64,000 nt of DNA. Origin: Kryptolebias marmoratus. Lineage: Eukaryota > Chordata > Actinopteri > Cyprinodontiformes > Rivulidae. Numbering within the stretch: the first letter of the stretch is position 1; each line of letters begins with the position of its first letter. Below, piece by piece: positions 1 through 10,930 of the stretch. Below the pieces are notes generated by a model. It was not told where the DNA came from. It was given only the letters and a program-made list of their open reading frames with translations, and did not search any database. The stretch covers positions 20,314,328-20,378,327 of the forward strand of contig NC_051448.1 of NCBI RefSeq assembly GCF_001649575.2, in the 5' to 3' direction. Both the position numbers and the translations under genes were made by a program.

Positions 1-2449
1 AGATATGCATTTCTGAAATGCGGGTGTGCACTCAAGGTAAACAAAGCACTCGGCTGAACTCACTGAAAACCACATGGAGGCTTTAGTCACATTAAGCTGG
101 CTGTAGGCTGTGTAGGTACACAAATATGGTAGAATCAGTCAAGCATAGAGTCTCAGGGAATATGTTTAAATGGAAATATAAGAGTAAATCTGCTGCTAAA
201 TACGAAAGAATGAGTAAAGGCCTTTCCATCCTCCATGAGAAATCACAAAGTCAGCTTTTATTCAAATGGTCGCGTGATGGAAATTGCGTCATTTTTGTTC
301 TTGTAGCAGCTTGTCCGCAGCTTCACGACAGAAGGTCCTGGCTGAACTTCTTCTTACAGGGGTTAGGGTTTGCACCAAGCGTTGTGTGATTGGTCAGAAG
401 TTGTTGTGGGCGTGTTTATGAGCTTTAATGGAGCCATTTTGCTTCTTCTGCTCTGCTAAAAAGTAGCTGGAGGCTGTTAGAAAATACAGACATCTTTATG
501 ACTGTACCAGCAAAACTTAGAAGCCTACGAACTTAAAAATACCGCAGAGACCGCAGATGTCAAACGGCGTGTACTGTCTCAGTCGGTTTAATAAACACAT
601 CTGGTTGCAGTGAGGGAAGCATGAATCTGTACGAGGACAGGATAGTGGTGAAGCCGTCAGGAAGAAACCCGTTTTAATGCTGCAGGAGGAGGGAGGAGCT
701 TCCTGGGAGTTCTGATCTGACTCTTGAATGATGAAAGGTGTGGGCGAAAACGAACGGCTTGCAACCACTTTACCAAGAACCGTCTTCTTGACGTCTTATG
801 AAGTATGCCAGAGACTTAAGACAACTGTCAGAAATAAATATCAAGGGTCAAGCAGGGCGGTGGAGAGTCATAAAGACAGAGCTGGGTATTCAGACACATG
901 AAGGTTTTGCAAAACTTTTTCTAGACCATTAATTTTATCGTTTCAACCTAACCCTTCTCTTCTGTCTGCATACTTTACTCAATAAATTTCAGTGGAAAAA
1001 TGTACCAATACATCAAAATTGTTGGACTTCCCATTCCAAACAGCTCTTCCACAGAAGTCGCCACTGAACCATTTTCAGTCGATTCTGCTCTTTTCGTACA
1101 CAAACAAACGTGCGTGGTAGTTGGCAGCTGTTCCCAAATTTTGTTTACAAACTCCTAATTTAAGGACATATTAAGCACCGATATGAGAAACAAATTGGGC
1201 TGATTTTATTTCTTAATTGAAGTTTTTGTGCTATGCGGAAGTGAAAATTACAGGTCAGTATGGTCTTGTTGAAAAAAAAAAAAAAACAATTGGAGGAACA
1301 AAATCAACATGGATTTTATGCAACTGTAGAGCTATTTAAATAAACAGTGAAATGGACACACAAAGTCACCATTAATAATGACTTAATTGTACTTAAAGTA
1401 TGTAAAGCAAGTATTAAATTGAGACTATATCAGCAAATCTAAATTACTCAGATCAGTATCAGAGACAAAACAAAAAATCTTTAATAGGACATCCCTAAAA
1501 TGTTGGTTAAAACTTGACTGACTTCCAATCTAATACAAGGCATAATTTGTTTTTGTTCTTTTAAAAGTCTGCTCTGAAGTTAATAGTCTTATATTTAAAT
1601 CTATGTACTGAGCAGTTTGTCATGAATTTATCGTAGAGGAAGAAGGACGCTCCGTTGTGTTGGCTTCGTGTGAATACATTAACCTCTTGTGCAGGATTTA
1701 AGAAGAGCTTTTAAGCTAAAAGTGACCTTTATTCTTCTGAACTTGCTAGGAGGTGTGCAGCTGTGAGACACACTGTATGTGTAAATGTGCCAGGAACAGA
1801 AAGGAGTTTATCTGACCCCGACCAGCCTTTCTCTCATCATTATTCAAATACTAAGAAATCCTTCCAGACTTGTACAACTGTATCCATCGCCAAAATGAAC
1901 AACATAAGCTCCAAGTTGAGACTGTAACATGATAAACAGCATGACTGGAAGTCTTTCTACTAGACATAAAGTAATGATTCAAAAAGAAACCTGCCTATCC
2001 ATAACAAGGAGTGATGCTTTGAAAGAATTTAGCGTGGACAAAAACTGATCAACTCCAGCAAAGAAGCCCAACTCAAATCGAACCGAATGATTTTCTTCAC
2101 TGTTTGACTCAAAATGCCAGGATTGTGACATTTTAGTTCAAATTCCTTTTTGTTGTCCACGTTGGACCTGAATTAGTTTCAAACTGACGGTATTATAGAA
2201 CTGCTGGCTGACATCTTTTGGCTGCAGGGCCAATACATCCCCTCCTCCAAGGGTAAATACTAGAAGTTCAGTTCTTCATTATGCACTTTGTCTTTACATC
2301 TCAGCAGAAGATGGAGGCAGAAAACGTGAAGAAGAAACTGACGAAAGCGATGGAAGACATTGCTGCTCAGGTAAATTAAACGATTTCATATAAAATGCAA
2401 AATGATTAGAGTTAATTTAAGGAACTGCTGGCAAATGTTTTGCAATTAT
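1..2449. other. hmbox1 intronic sequence, left part
   Basis: AT-rich, with no credible exon on either strand. None of the homeodomain-coding sequence of hmbox1 is present, so the next coding exon is beyond the left edge. The only structured part I see is the repeat at 557-735, listed separately. Confidence 0.6.
557..735 (+). repeat. Unnamed dispersed segment, copy 1 (pairs with 63819-64000)
   Basis: From GATGTCAAACGGCGTGTACT to GGAGCTTCCTGGGAGTTCTG the sequence matches 63819-63982 with few mismatches and small indels, in the same orientation. It holds AATAAA-like and GGAGGAGGGAGGAGCTTCC stretches. It has no coding potential that I can see. Confidence 0.7.
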
Positions 2450-3380
2450 AGGTCCCACTACACAGTGTGTAAAACCATGTAAATTTCTTCCTGACCAAAA
2501 TGCTGCAGCTCCTTCAGGTTGGATGGGTGCTGCTTGTGTCCAACAATCTTTAAATTAAACCAGAGATTTTCAGGTGGATTGAGGTCTGGGCTCTGCCTGA
2601 ACCATTCCAGGACATTTAACTGGTTCTCCTTAAACCGCTGGAGTGTTGCTTCAGCAGAGGGTTTAGGGTCATTGACCTGCTGGAAGGTGAACCTCCGAGT
2701 CTTCCAGAAATGAATAAGATGCGAGAAAGACAAACAGGTTTCCCCTCAACAATTTCTCTTTATTCTGCTCCATTTATTAGTTCTTTAACTCTGACCAGTT
2801 TCCCAGCCTCTGCTGATGAAAAACATTCTCACAGCATGATGCCGCCACCGCCATGCTTCACTGTGAGGATGGTGTTCTCAGCATGATGAGAGGTGTTAAG
2901 TTTGTATCAGACATGGGTTTGTCCTTAATGGACAAAAAGTTCAATTTTAGTCTCATCTGACTACAGCTCCTTCTCCCTCATATTTGGAGAGCCTCCAATA
3001 TGCCTTTGGACCACTTCTAAACAGTCTGCCTTATATATATATATAATAAATTGTTTTTGTTTGTTTTTAATCAATGTTGTTTTTCTGTCACTCTTCCATG
3101 AAGTCCAGCTCTGTGCACCTTATAGTGGTCCTATGGACAGATCCTCCCATCTCTGCAGAACAGCTGAGCTCTGTCAGAGTCATCTTTGTCCTCTTGGTTG
3201 TTTCTCTGATTAAAACTCTCGTTTTCGGTCTGTGAGTTTTGGTGGAACTTGTCCACAACTTTGGTTCGTTACTAATAATCAAATTGAAAATCTACTACAA
3301 TTCCAAATTGTAAAGCAAAACAAAATTAGACACATATATACACACCAACGGGGTGAATACTTTTGTAACCCACTGTAAGA
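2450..3380 (-). mobile_element. Decayed Tc1/mariner transposon in the hmbox1 intron
   Basis: Minus-strand fragments of a Tc1-type transposase lie in the correct order across several frames. The helix-turn-helix part is at about 3088-3282 (MTLTELSCSAEMGGSVHRTT), the first catalytic block SDETKIELF near 2955, VKHGGGGIM near 2850, and the C-terminal block at 2458-2733 (QSPDLNPPENLW). The right end, near 3345-3375, has the Tc1-type terminus that reads cagtgggttacaaaagtatt on the minus strand. The left terminus is less clear. The gene is broken by frameshifts and stops, and the second catalytic Asp (normally in DNDPKH) reads VNDPKP. It is a dead copy. Confidence 0.85.
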
Positions 3381-4365
3381 TGTAACCATTTTAAGCACAG
3401 AAGTATGATTATCCATGTTACCTCAGGATGTGAATAACCTAAGTGGTCATGTAGCACAAATCTACGCTGAAGCAAATCCCTCCCAAGAAACAAGACCTCT
3501 TAGTCAGCCAACAAAAGAAGAGATTATTAATGTGACTTATCAACGATCGAACACCAAACAGCTTCAACACAAGGTCCAGAAATAAAAGAAAAAAAGTTAA
3601 ACAAGACGGATCACAAATGGGTTTTCAGACTGAAGAGCTGTAATGTCTGTGGTTGTCCAACTTCCACAAAACACACGAGTCCTACATGAGATTCTGTCTG
3701 ACTTAAAAGTAAAAGCAACAAACCAGAGGGGGCTTTACAGTTTAGCCAGACTCTGCTTGAAAATTTCCGCTCAAAGACTGAAAGAGCACGTTCATCCTCA
3801 GTTTTTAGCAGGTAGCCCTTTGAATCAACAGAACACCATCTGCCGATAAAGCTTACATAAAACTGAACAAGCTTTGAAGTTATATTATTTCAACATGCAT
3901 TTCCAAGGTCAAGAAGAAAGTTTAAAACATGAACAGCTGCTGCGTACAGTCGAGCTTCAGTTCGGCTCCACTTGGTGCCTTTTCAGCCCTGACACATACC
4001 TTTCATTATGAACATTACTGCCAATAAAGACGATCTGCCGACTTGCAGCTATTCAAAATAAAAATGCATGTGTCTGAGATAAAGCAAAGCAGGAAAAAAG
4101 AGAAAAGCTTCAAGGTTGCTCTGAAGCACCTTTAATGCGTTTGCCTGTGCTTCAAACACATAAAAGCACTACAGGTCCAAAGTGAATGGAGGCTTTGAAA
4201 TCAGTCGAGGACGGGAAAATTTATGACACATTAAAGAATGAAAATCTCAGAAGATTTCTGCTGCCATACGACTAAAAACCTGCACTCTGACGAGCTCTAA
4301 AGGGTGCAAAAAAAAAAGTTTGTCATTTGCAAAGTAAAGACATGTTCCAGTCTGCTGCTACTCAC
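3381..4365. other. hmbox1 intron next to the coding exon
   Basis: No recognisable gene or repeat. It includes the intron side of the donor (GTGAGTAGCAG on the minus strand). Confidence 0.5.
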
Positions 4366-5027
4366 CTCATCAGCTCCTCCACCTTATCGTCTATGTCCAG
4401 GTCTTCTTCTGCAGCTTCGAACCCGAACGCTCGGGATGCCGCTGCGCTGTTCACCGGATACCGTGGAGGAGACAGCTTCCCGTTGGGTGTGGCGGCCAGA
4501 CTGTCGCGGCCGTTCTGAGACAGCGCCACCAGGGACACCGGTGATGGCAGGATGGCAGAGGGTGGCGGCGGCCCTGGAGGCGGAGAGGTGTCGTAGCTGT
4601 TGCTGGGAGACGGCGAAACCCCGCCGCCAGTGCTGAATTGCGTCTGCGTGGCTGTGGAGATTTTAGAGGTCGTGGAAGAGGTGTTGGCGGTGGTGGTGGC
4701 GGGATGGTCGCCGGCACCGCCTTCGCCGCTGTTGCTACCGTTGCATGACGCTGAAGAGGTGGTGGTTGCCGAGGCAGTGGCGTTACTGTTGAATGCGGCG
4801 GTCGTGTTGGAGGCAGAGTTGTTGGCGCAGCTGTTCGCCCCGCCTACGAGGTAGGAGGATGAGGAAGAGGTGCGGCGGCCAAACTTGTCGCCATGCTCCC
4901 GGTCCAGCCGGTCCAGAGTGTCGAGCGCGTGCAGGATCTCCTGCTTGGTCATGCCGGTGCGACGCAGCCGCTGCAGCAGATCTATCTGCTCAATGGTGAA
5001 GCGCGGCTCCTCGTTGAAGTCAGACAT
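4366..5027 (-). CDS. hmbox1: hmbox1 first coding exon (N-terminus of homeobox-containing protein 1 / HOT1)
   Basis: The exon encodes 220 residues plus two bases of a split arginine codon. In mammals HMBOX1/HOT1 is a nuclear homeodomain protein that binds telomeric repeats and helps recruit telomerase; it has also been studied as a transcriptional repressor. Residues 5-52 (EEPRFTIEQIDLLQRLRR onward to DKFGRR) match the conserved HNF1-like N-terminal helical segment. Residues 138-149 (SPSPSNSYDTSP) and 204-220 (EAAEEDLDIDDKVEELM) match further conserved blocks. Between them, residues 53-135 form a Ser/Thr/Asn/Ala/Gly-rich insert, and 149-156 are proline-rich; as I recall the mammalian protein, this middle part is much shorter there. 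The exon ends GAG|GTGAGT, with donor GT at 4365-4364. An acceptor lies just before the start: pyrimidine tract, then CAG at 5034-5032 or 5031-5029. I chose the ATG at 5027 because it opens the conserved MSDFNEEPRF. The homeodomain exons lie outside the window to the left. Confidence 0.93.
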
Positions 5028-5031
5028 CCTG

Positions 5032-6139
5032 CTGCCGGGCGAAACACACACAACAGACAAGTTGAGAAAGAGAAGAGAGACAAGAAGAGGGGGGCGGGGG
5101 GCAGGAAATGCAGGGGGAGAAGTTTAGAGAAGCAGGATGCAAACCTAAGAAAAGTCGGGAATAAATGAGGCGGATGATGTGGAGGCACGGAGAAAATGAG
5201 AGGAACGAGACGGGACACGGTTACATATGAGTAGAAAAAAAAGGAACAAGAAAGATGAAGGAAGGGGCTAAACTACGGAGGGAAATAAAGACGCAGCAGT
5301 TAGAAAAGAAAGACAAGAGGCAAGACGTGTGAAAGCAAAAAGAAAGGGAGGGGCAGGACATAAAAAAAGAAAGAAAAAAAAAGAAATCAGCTATTTTTGG
5401 GAAGCAGCAGGCAACACGCGCAGAGTGCCAGAGTCACCTTGACAGCTGATGCTATCTTAACATTCTGACTGTCTGTTCTTTAAGAGCGACTATATAATCC
5501 CCGCTCTGCACGCCACCCACGCTGTATGTTTTTCATAAGCAATTTGCCGGGCTCAAAATCAATGCCGCTGGAATCAGACTGCGGCAGATTTTCCATTTTG
5601 TGTGTGCCAGCCCAACCTATGCTGATATGATAAATGCTTTAAAAGGGGTCACTGGCATTTCTCTGCTACATCTGTGTTACTTGAGAATGTGCGAAGGACT
5701 GGAGGAAAAAAAAAAGCCTTTAGGAGTTTGTGCAGCCATTTAAAGTTCTCCTGAAGGAAACTAGATAATAACACTGGCTTATATAAGCCTTAGGAGGACT
5801 GGTATTAAAAGAAGGAAGTATCACTTGCAGACTTTCAGACACATGCAGATTAAACTAGCTGGAAAACAGTTATTGTGCAGCTCAGAGGCGCTGCTGAATA
5901 TTAACTAGTCCCTTAGGTTGTGGCATAAACAAAATATAAAGCAAGCAGTTATTACGAGTCACTGTTGGAGAATTCAAACCAGGACTGTCACAAGATCCTC
6001 TTTAGTGCGTAGTGCGTACCTGTGTATTTAAACAAAACTGGGCCTCTCAAATGATTATTCATTTGGATTAAGTATTAACCACATTAACTATTCACCTTGA
6101 CACGAGCTGGTCATCGCCTGACGCCAAAAGGTGGAGGCA
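5032..6139. other. hmbox1 intron 1, distal part, with purine-rich tract
   Basis: Positions 5060-5390 are strongly purine-rich on the plus strand (pyrimidine-rich on the transcribed strand), consistent with the tract ahead of the 3' splice site and with low-complexity sequence. The rest is unremarkable. Confidence 0.5.
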
Positions 6140-6725
6140 GACAATAATGTTGATGCTGTTGTCTGCCTGTGACCAAAATGTTTCATGAAACCAAACGGAT
6201 TTTAATCAAACTCGCAGAAAGTAATCACTGGATTTACATCTACAACTCATGAACTTTTGGAGTCAACCAAGTTCAATATGGCTGCCACAGGCAAGAGACT
6301 TTATAAAGCACAAGAACGCCTATAACTTCATCACTTTGGCAAATACTGAGCTAAAATTTGGTGTGGTGTGAGCGGAGATTGATCCAAAAACACGTTCTGA
6401 GCGCTGACAGATTACGCAAGGCCTTTGTTCGAAATTTTGCAATTGCCTACTTGGAGTCAAGTCTGCCTGTCTGTTAGCAAAATATCTCACGAAACACTGG
6501 ACAGGTTTAACTTTCAGGAAAGTGATTATTAGATTTACCACGACAGCTTATAAACTTTAGGAGTCAAACCGATTTGAGGTGGCCGCAACGGCTAATCGAC
6601 ATTACCCAGCACGATTGTGGCTTTAACTCAGTCGATTTTACAAATTTTGAGTCAGATCATGATTATGGTAGTAGCTGAGAGTCGTTCACGACGCATACTC
6701 TGAGCGATGGGACATCTCGCGAGAG
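6140..6725 (+). repeat. ~300-bp unit repeat family, two tandem units
   Basis: Two head-to-tail units about 302 bp apart, in the orientation I call forward. Landmarks in each unit are gttagcaaaatatctca or its variant, a cagaaagtaatcactgg-like block, ggagtcaa, a variant of aagatggccgccaca, and ggtagtagctgagagtc. The copies lie in the hmbox1 first intron. Confidence 0.8.
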
Positions 6726-7498
6726 CTCGAGCAGCGTGTTATTTTTACGGTTTAACCAAGAAAGTCCGTCATTTCCAAACACGAGACGAGCTTAGTTTAA
6801 AACTGTGGCATGAAGGGCGGCGGGCGACACGCATTCCTGCGGGAAACTTAGCTTGTGAAAACATGTTGGAGCCAGCTGCAGGAGGAGAAATGTTTCACCG
6901 TATAAATGCTTTTACTGTAAAAGCGGACAAACTTCCCTTCGCCCTATGAATAAGTTCACTGGCCGTGTCTCACCGTGACATGCACGCTATGCGTGTTTCT
7001 GAGCGTGTTCCGTGGACCCGGTCCCGGTCCCTGAACCGGACCGCGGTTCGTGGTGCCTCTCCGTCCATGTGTTTTTGTTTTGCTAACTCCGCGGAGCCCG
7101 CAGTGAGAGCGGCTAACCCGGGCGCTCCTTCCAGCCGCTGCTGATGCCAGCCTTCACGCCCTTTGCCCAGAAGCTAACGTTAGCAAAAAAAAAAATGTTT
7201 CTGTGTCAGAACAGGCAGTACGACATTAATAAGTCCCTCTCAAACACAGAATGGTCTGCTTTAATTTCCACACTCTGGTCCAAGCGGTGAATTTATCCCG
7301 ACAGCAGTCCACTGGCATCACGGAGTGCGGGTTAGCAACTTAACCCGGGATATCTCGGTCCTCGCCGAGGCTCCGGGGTGATTAGCATAACGCTGACACT
7401 AGCTGCCGTTAGCCGCCGCGCGCTGGCTAACGAACGTTTCATATTAATAACACCACTTTCGGCGTTGTGGAAAAGATAACTACATGACTTACCTCGGC

Positions 7499-7519
7499 TC
7501 AAACCGTCCACTGAACCAT
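7499..7519 (-). CDS. Upstream ORF 2 in hmbox1 5' UTR (6 codons)
   Basis: ATG at 7519 (context AAATGG) opens MVQWTV and stops at TGA, five bases before the end of the first exon. It is fully contained in the exon and does not depend on which exon is joined next. Confidence 0.3.
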   Translation of the reverse strand: MVQWTV

Positions 7520-7643
7520 TTAACTTCAAAACTCAAGCGAAGACCGGCCGTGTCGTCTGCTGCAGCCGGGGCGAGATAACGCGGTCTGACGGCAGTCGGT
7601 GCCCCTCGCGACCCTTTCCCAAGGATTTCTAATCAGAGGCGAA

Positions 7644-7682
7644 TTATTTGCCTCTCCGCTTTGTCTGTCTGACAACAGCCAT
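7644..7682 (-). CDS. Upstream ORF 1 in hmbox1 5' UTR (12 codons)
   Basis: ATG at 7682 with A at -3 and G at +4 opens MAVVRQTKRRGK and stops at TAA. It would lie in the leader only if transcription starts upstream of 7682, which the motif positions suggest. If translated it could dampen initiation at the main start. Its existence as a translated unit is inference. Confidence 0.3.
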   Translation of the reverse strand: MAVVRQTKRRGK

Positions 7683-7686
7683 ATTG
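7678..7686 (+). promoter_or_regulatory. YY1-like site (GCCATATTG)
   Basis: The plus strand has GCCATATTG, so the minus strand reads CAATATGGC, matching the YY1 core (GCCATnTT). At many vertebrate promoters this core lies just downstream of the start and includes an ATG, as here, where it holds the ATG of the first small upstream ORF. Confidence 0.45.
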
Positions 7687-7710
7687 ACAACTAACACCTC
7701 CGAGGAGATC

Positions 7711-7726
7711 AGAGGGAACTGTAGTT
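7711..7726 (-). promoter_or_regulatory. ZNF143-like ACTACA motif 1
   Basis: The minus strand reads AACTACAGTTCCCTCT, a good fit to the ACTACAnnTCCC core bound by ZNF143/THAP11 at vertebrate CpG promoters. Such sites usually lie within about 100 bp of the transcription start, consistent with a start near 7700. The assignment rests on motif shape only. Confidence 0.5.
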
Positions 7727-7774
7727 CTCCTCCCGCGGAGGCCCCCAACACGCGGCGCTCCGCTCCGACTTAAA

Positions 7775-7790
7775 GACTACAAGTCCCGGG
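7775..7790 (+). promoter_or_regulatory. ZNF143-like ACTACA motif 2
   Basis: The plus strand reads GACTACAAGTCCCGGG, a second ACTACAnnTCCC core about 60 bp from the first and in the opposite orientation. Paired opposed copies are sometimes seen at bidirectional promoters. Confidence 0.5.
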
Positions 7791-8109
7791 AAAAAGAGCG
7801 AGGGGGGAGCTCGCAGATCTACAGCTGTCAAGAAAAAAGAGAGAGAGAAACGGTGCAGGTTTTAATGTGTCCACAGCGGCCGAGTTCTGCCAGGACTCCG
7901 ACATTAAACATTGTTGAGTATTAAAAACTCTGAGCTTGTTTTTTTAAACTTTTATAATCATTTAAGGTGACGAAATGCCCACGTTTTGATATTTAAAGTG
8001 CGTAAGGAGCGGAACCAAAAGACACCTTAGAGCTGAGCATTGGGGTTGCCACGGTAACCGAACACCTGTGTCACTCAGCAGTCTCAACCAAAGGCAGGCG
8101 GACAGAAAC

Positions 8110-8800
8110 ACAGAGCAGAAAGTAAGCCTAAAAGAAAAACAGTCACTGTGCAAAAACTGCAGTTTCCGTTGAAGAGATTCCTGGACTGTCAGTGCAAGAA
8201 GAGTCTATTGGTACACGTGTAATTTGTTTGTGTGCTTGCAGTGTTTTATGTTGGAGACACGACAGGTTAACAAGACCCTTTCACTTCCACTGAAGAGGGA
8301 GAAAAAAATTAAATGGAAGTCGATGAGTTTGGATGTGCGCCCTCTGAGTTTGAGGGGAACTGCGAGAAAATGGTAAGTCTCATTACCAGTGAGAAGAACC
8401 TTGAGTGAAAGAAGACAGAAATGCCTACAATGGATGTAAAAACTGCATAAAAAGTGTTATAAATGTGACAATAAGAAGGCAGTCCAAATGTTCGAGTGTG
8501 ACAGCACTGTCCTCTAAGTTGAACACGGTGGGAAAATCTTCTTAAACCATAAAACTTAACCTTAAAAAAAAAGTTAAAACAATCAACAAAATTTTTTTTG
8601 ACATTTGTTAATTTTGACCTGTTTAAACGTTGAATGATGTTTCTACTGTGAAGTATGTCTGATCTGAAGAGCTCCAAAGAGGGGTGAGTTTTCTTACTTG
8701 TTTCGCCAAAAACCCATTGTTGTATGTGCCAAAAGTTTTTTCTATACATTTGTATTTTTTTTGCAAATGTTGTTCACCTCATACCATCATACCATGTGCT
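8110..8800 (+). repeat. Unnamed segment homologous to 41640-42260
   Basis: Shared blocks in the same order include tcctggactgtcagtg against tctggactgtgagtg, acacgtgt, gttttatgt, acaagacccttt against aaaagacccttc, a block holding aaatggaa, gatgagtttggatgtg, then gtatgtctgatct and gttttcttacttgttt further on. A short ATG-led stretch (MEVDEFGCAPSEFEGNCEKM) ends at a GTAAGT, but the related copy has a stop soon after its equivalent, so I do not call a gene. Confidence 0.6.
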
Positions 8801-9495
8801 GCTCATCAAGTCATAGGACGTCATTTACATTCAAGTCACTCATTTGAATGTATTTTTTGCTTGAATTTATCCAAAGCAGAAGGAGTGTCAGATTTTGAAA
8901 TAGAAAATTGTGACAAAAACAGAAAAAAAAAAGACATGTAGATTGTAATAAAGGTGGTTTAATGCTTATGAATTGGCATTTCTAATCATACTGGTAGGGG
9001 TAAGTCAGTCCAATGAGAAGGATTCAGTCATGATAAGTAGTTACTTTCACAAAAGTACATATGTAAGGTGTTTATAAAAAGCTATGAAGTACACTCTTCA
9101 AATAAAATTAAAAACAGGTGTTCGACATTGTTTGCCACTGGTCAGACTATCTGAAGGCTTCATAATAAAAGAAAATAATAAATGAGTTGACTTGATTTAA
9201 CTGTAAGAAAGACATTCTTCCGGTGGTGTGAGTATAAAATAAGCTGCCGATTTGTCCCCGACATATTCTACAGCAGATTATTTACTGCATCTTAAATCTT
9301 ATCATCTTATCTCCCTACAGATGTTGTCATCTGTAGGGAGATAAGCTTTAAGAAGTTTCTGGTAAAAAAAAAAAAAAAAAGAATGCAATTTAATAACGAG
9401 AGTACAAAAGAACACTAATTTTTTTAATTAAGGTGTTAAAAGCAGATTAATTACAGGGTTGTGTTGCCGCAGTAACACTACACATAGACCGAATA
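8801..9495. other. AT-rich intergenic sequence
   Basis: No gene seen. It contains the hairpin at 9306-9345 and a run of 18 A bases just after it. Confidence 0.5.
9306..9345. repeat. Perfect 18-bp inverted repeat with 4-base loop
   Basis: CTTATCTCCCTACAGATG at 9306-9323 is the exact reverse complement of 9328-9345, separated by TTGT. Short matching CTTAAA/TTTAAG stretches extend the outer stem with bulges, and a long A run follows about 20 bases later. Confidence 0.9.
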
Positions 9496-10206
9496 TGACA
9501 TTTCAAATTAAAGGCCTGGCATTCCTTGGAGGTCAGCTTTCATGGCAGACTGTGAGACTATCTTCTATTATTATATCAGTTTGGTCAAAACTTTTAAGTT
9601 ATGGTTTGCAAAATCTTATACTAAACTACAAGATATTGTGATCTTTGTTAGAGCTTTAAGTATTAACCCTTTTATCACCATAATAATAGATATATTTATT
9701 AAAACGCTTGGTCTTTCTTGTCTATTTTTGTCAATAATTGTGTCAAAAAATGCCTTATGTGTAAATAATTTACACCCTTTTTCCAGGAGAAGTAGAACTT
9801 CCAAAATCTGTCAAGTATTTACCATTCTTTCGTGATTAAATACCTGAAACTGAGTGTTAGAAGAAGAAAAGGACAAAAACGGAATTGAATTTTCTTCAGC
9901 TTTCTTGAAAAGTGCAGATTGAAAATTTCTGAGATTGCAAAAACATCTAATTCAATTTTTTTGCAACAACTCAGACAGTTTTACATTTCTGGAGCGCCGT
10001 GGTGTCACCGGTGATTTTAAAAGGGTTAAATGACCATGACTCACAGCTACTACCACACCAAATTTTAGCTTAACATCTGTGAAATTATCTGAGTTATAGC
10101 CACTTTTTGATTGCCTTAAGTCGATTAGCTGTGACAGCCATCTTGAATTGAGTTGGCTATAAAAGGCAATCAGTTATAGACATTTATCGATATATTCTGA
10201 GAGCTA
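9496..10206 (-). repeat. ~300-bp unit repeat family, degenerate copy
   Basis: Reverse orientation. The edge resembles aaaggcctggcattccttgg near 9510. The clearest unit is at 10033-10206, with ctactaccacaccaaatttt, gagttatagcca, tagctgtgacagccatctt and aatcagttatagac. The middle is too diverged to place unit boundaries. Confidence 0.65.
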
Positions 10207-10930
10207 ATAATGATAAAGCATGGTGGTGTAAGTGTTATGGTTTGTGGTTACTATGCTGCCTCAGTTTTTAGTCACTGATTCAACTGAGAATTAAGTGTTA
10301 TGATTAAAAATGCTTGTTAAGAATCTAAGAGAGAGGAGTAAGAGGCTAAGTAATCCATGTAATATTCTGAATATTGATTAATGAGCCAGCAAGGTTTATT
10401 GACCAAATAAGGACTTCCGGCCACTAAGAGAGCTGATCTGAGCAGGTAAGGGGGCAGAAAAAAGGGCAAAATCCAGAACCATCTGAAGTGGATAGAAAGT
10501 CAAGAACAGGGTTGTCAGACGTTAGATGAAATGTGGTATTTGAAAAGGAGAAAAGATGATGCACAAAATTGAAAAAGTAGGCCCAAAATGGCTAAAAAAA
10601 ACCCCAACCTGACCCACTGGTACAGAGGTGGCACCAGAAGAAGTCTATGTTTATAGGCCCTGAGGCAGCACAGGCTGGATTTAACAAGCCCAGGAATGAA
10701 GCATCACAAGGAAGTGAAACGAAAAAGAAATGCATATGGGAACGATTTCAAAATAGTACAGGAAGTAGACAAAAATAAATAAATTAAATGTAAGCAAAAA
10801 TATAAAAAAAGGATAGTTCAAATGCTGTGTAACCATGAAAAGCCAAGTCACAGTTCATTTACATACTCCAAACTATAACAGCATCCACATGTGACACCTG
10901 AATTAGGCTCTAATTATTAGTTTGAAACAA
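10207..10930. other. Intergenic sequence, no gene seen
   Basis: No open frame of note and no repeat that I recognise. Confidence 0.4.

Larger units (their letters stand above)
7493..7710 (-). other. hmbox1: Probable non-coding first exon of hmbox1
   Basis: On the minus strand a perfect donor, GAG|GTAAGT, has its GT at 7492-7491, so an exon would end at 7493. It lies in the CpG island upstream of the coding exon. The 5' limit is set only by the promoter motifs, so 7710 is approximate. No long ATG-led frame opens here, which suggests 5' UTR. Direct joining to the acceptor near 5031 is plausible but unproven; further small exons could lie between. Confidence 0.55.
6960..7800 (-). promoter_or_regulatory. 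CpG island promoter of hmbox1
   Basis: CpG dinucleotides and GC content rise sharply compared with the AT-rich flanks, with blocks such as ccggaccgcgg and cgccgcgcgctgg. The island covers the probable first exon and runs into the first intron. No TATA box stands out, as is usual for housekeeping-type CpG promoters. I looked for a divergent plus-strand gene, because INTS9 lies head to head with HMBOX1 in mammals, and found no recognisable start. Confidence 0.65.

Noticed and set aside
4451..4854. Alternative frames overlapping the hmbox1 exon on both strands
   Set aside because: They are shadows of the GC-rich repetitive coding sequence.
7332..7529. Open frame across the hmbox1 first exon and donor
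   Set aside because: It begins with TTG, not ATG, and crosses a perfect splice donor; the real ATGs here give only two very short uORFs.
7800..8400. Divergent ints9 start opposite hmbox1
   Set aside because: Expected from mammalian gene order, but no sequence encoding its N-terminus was found.
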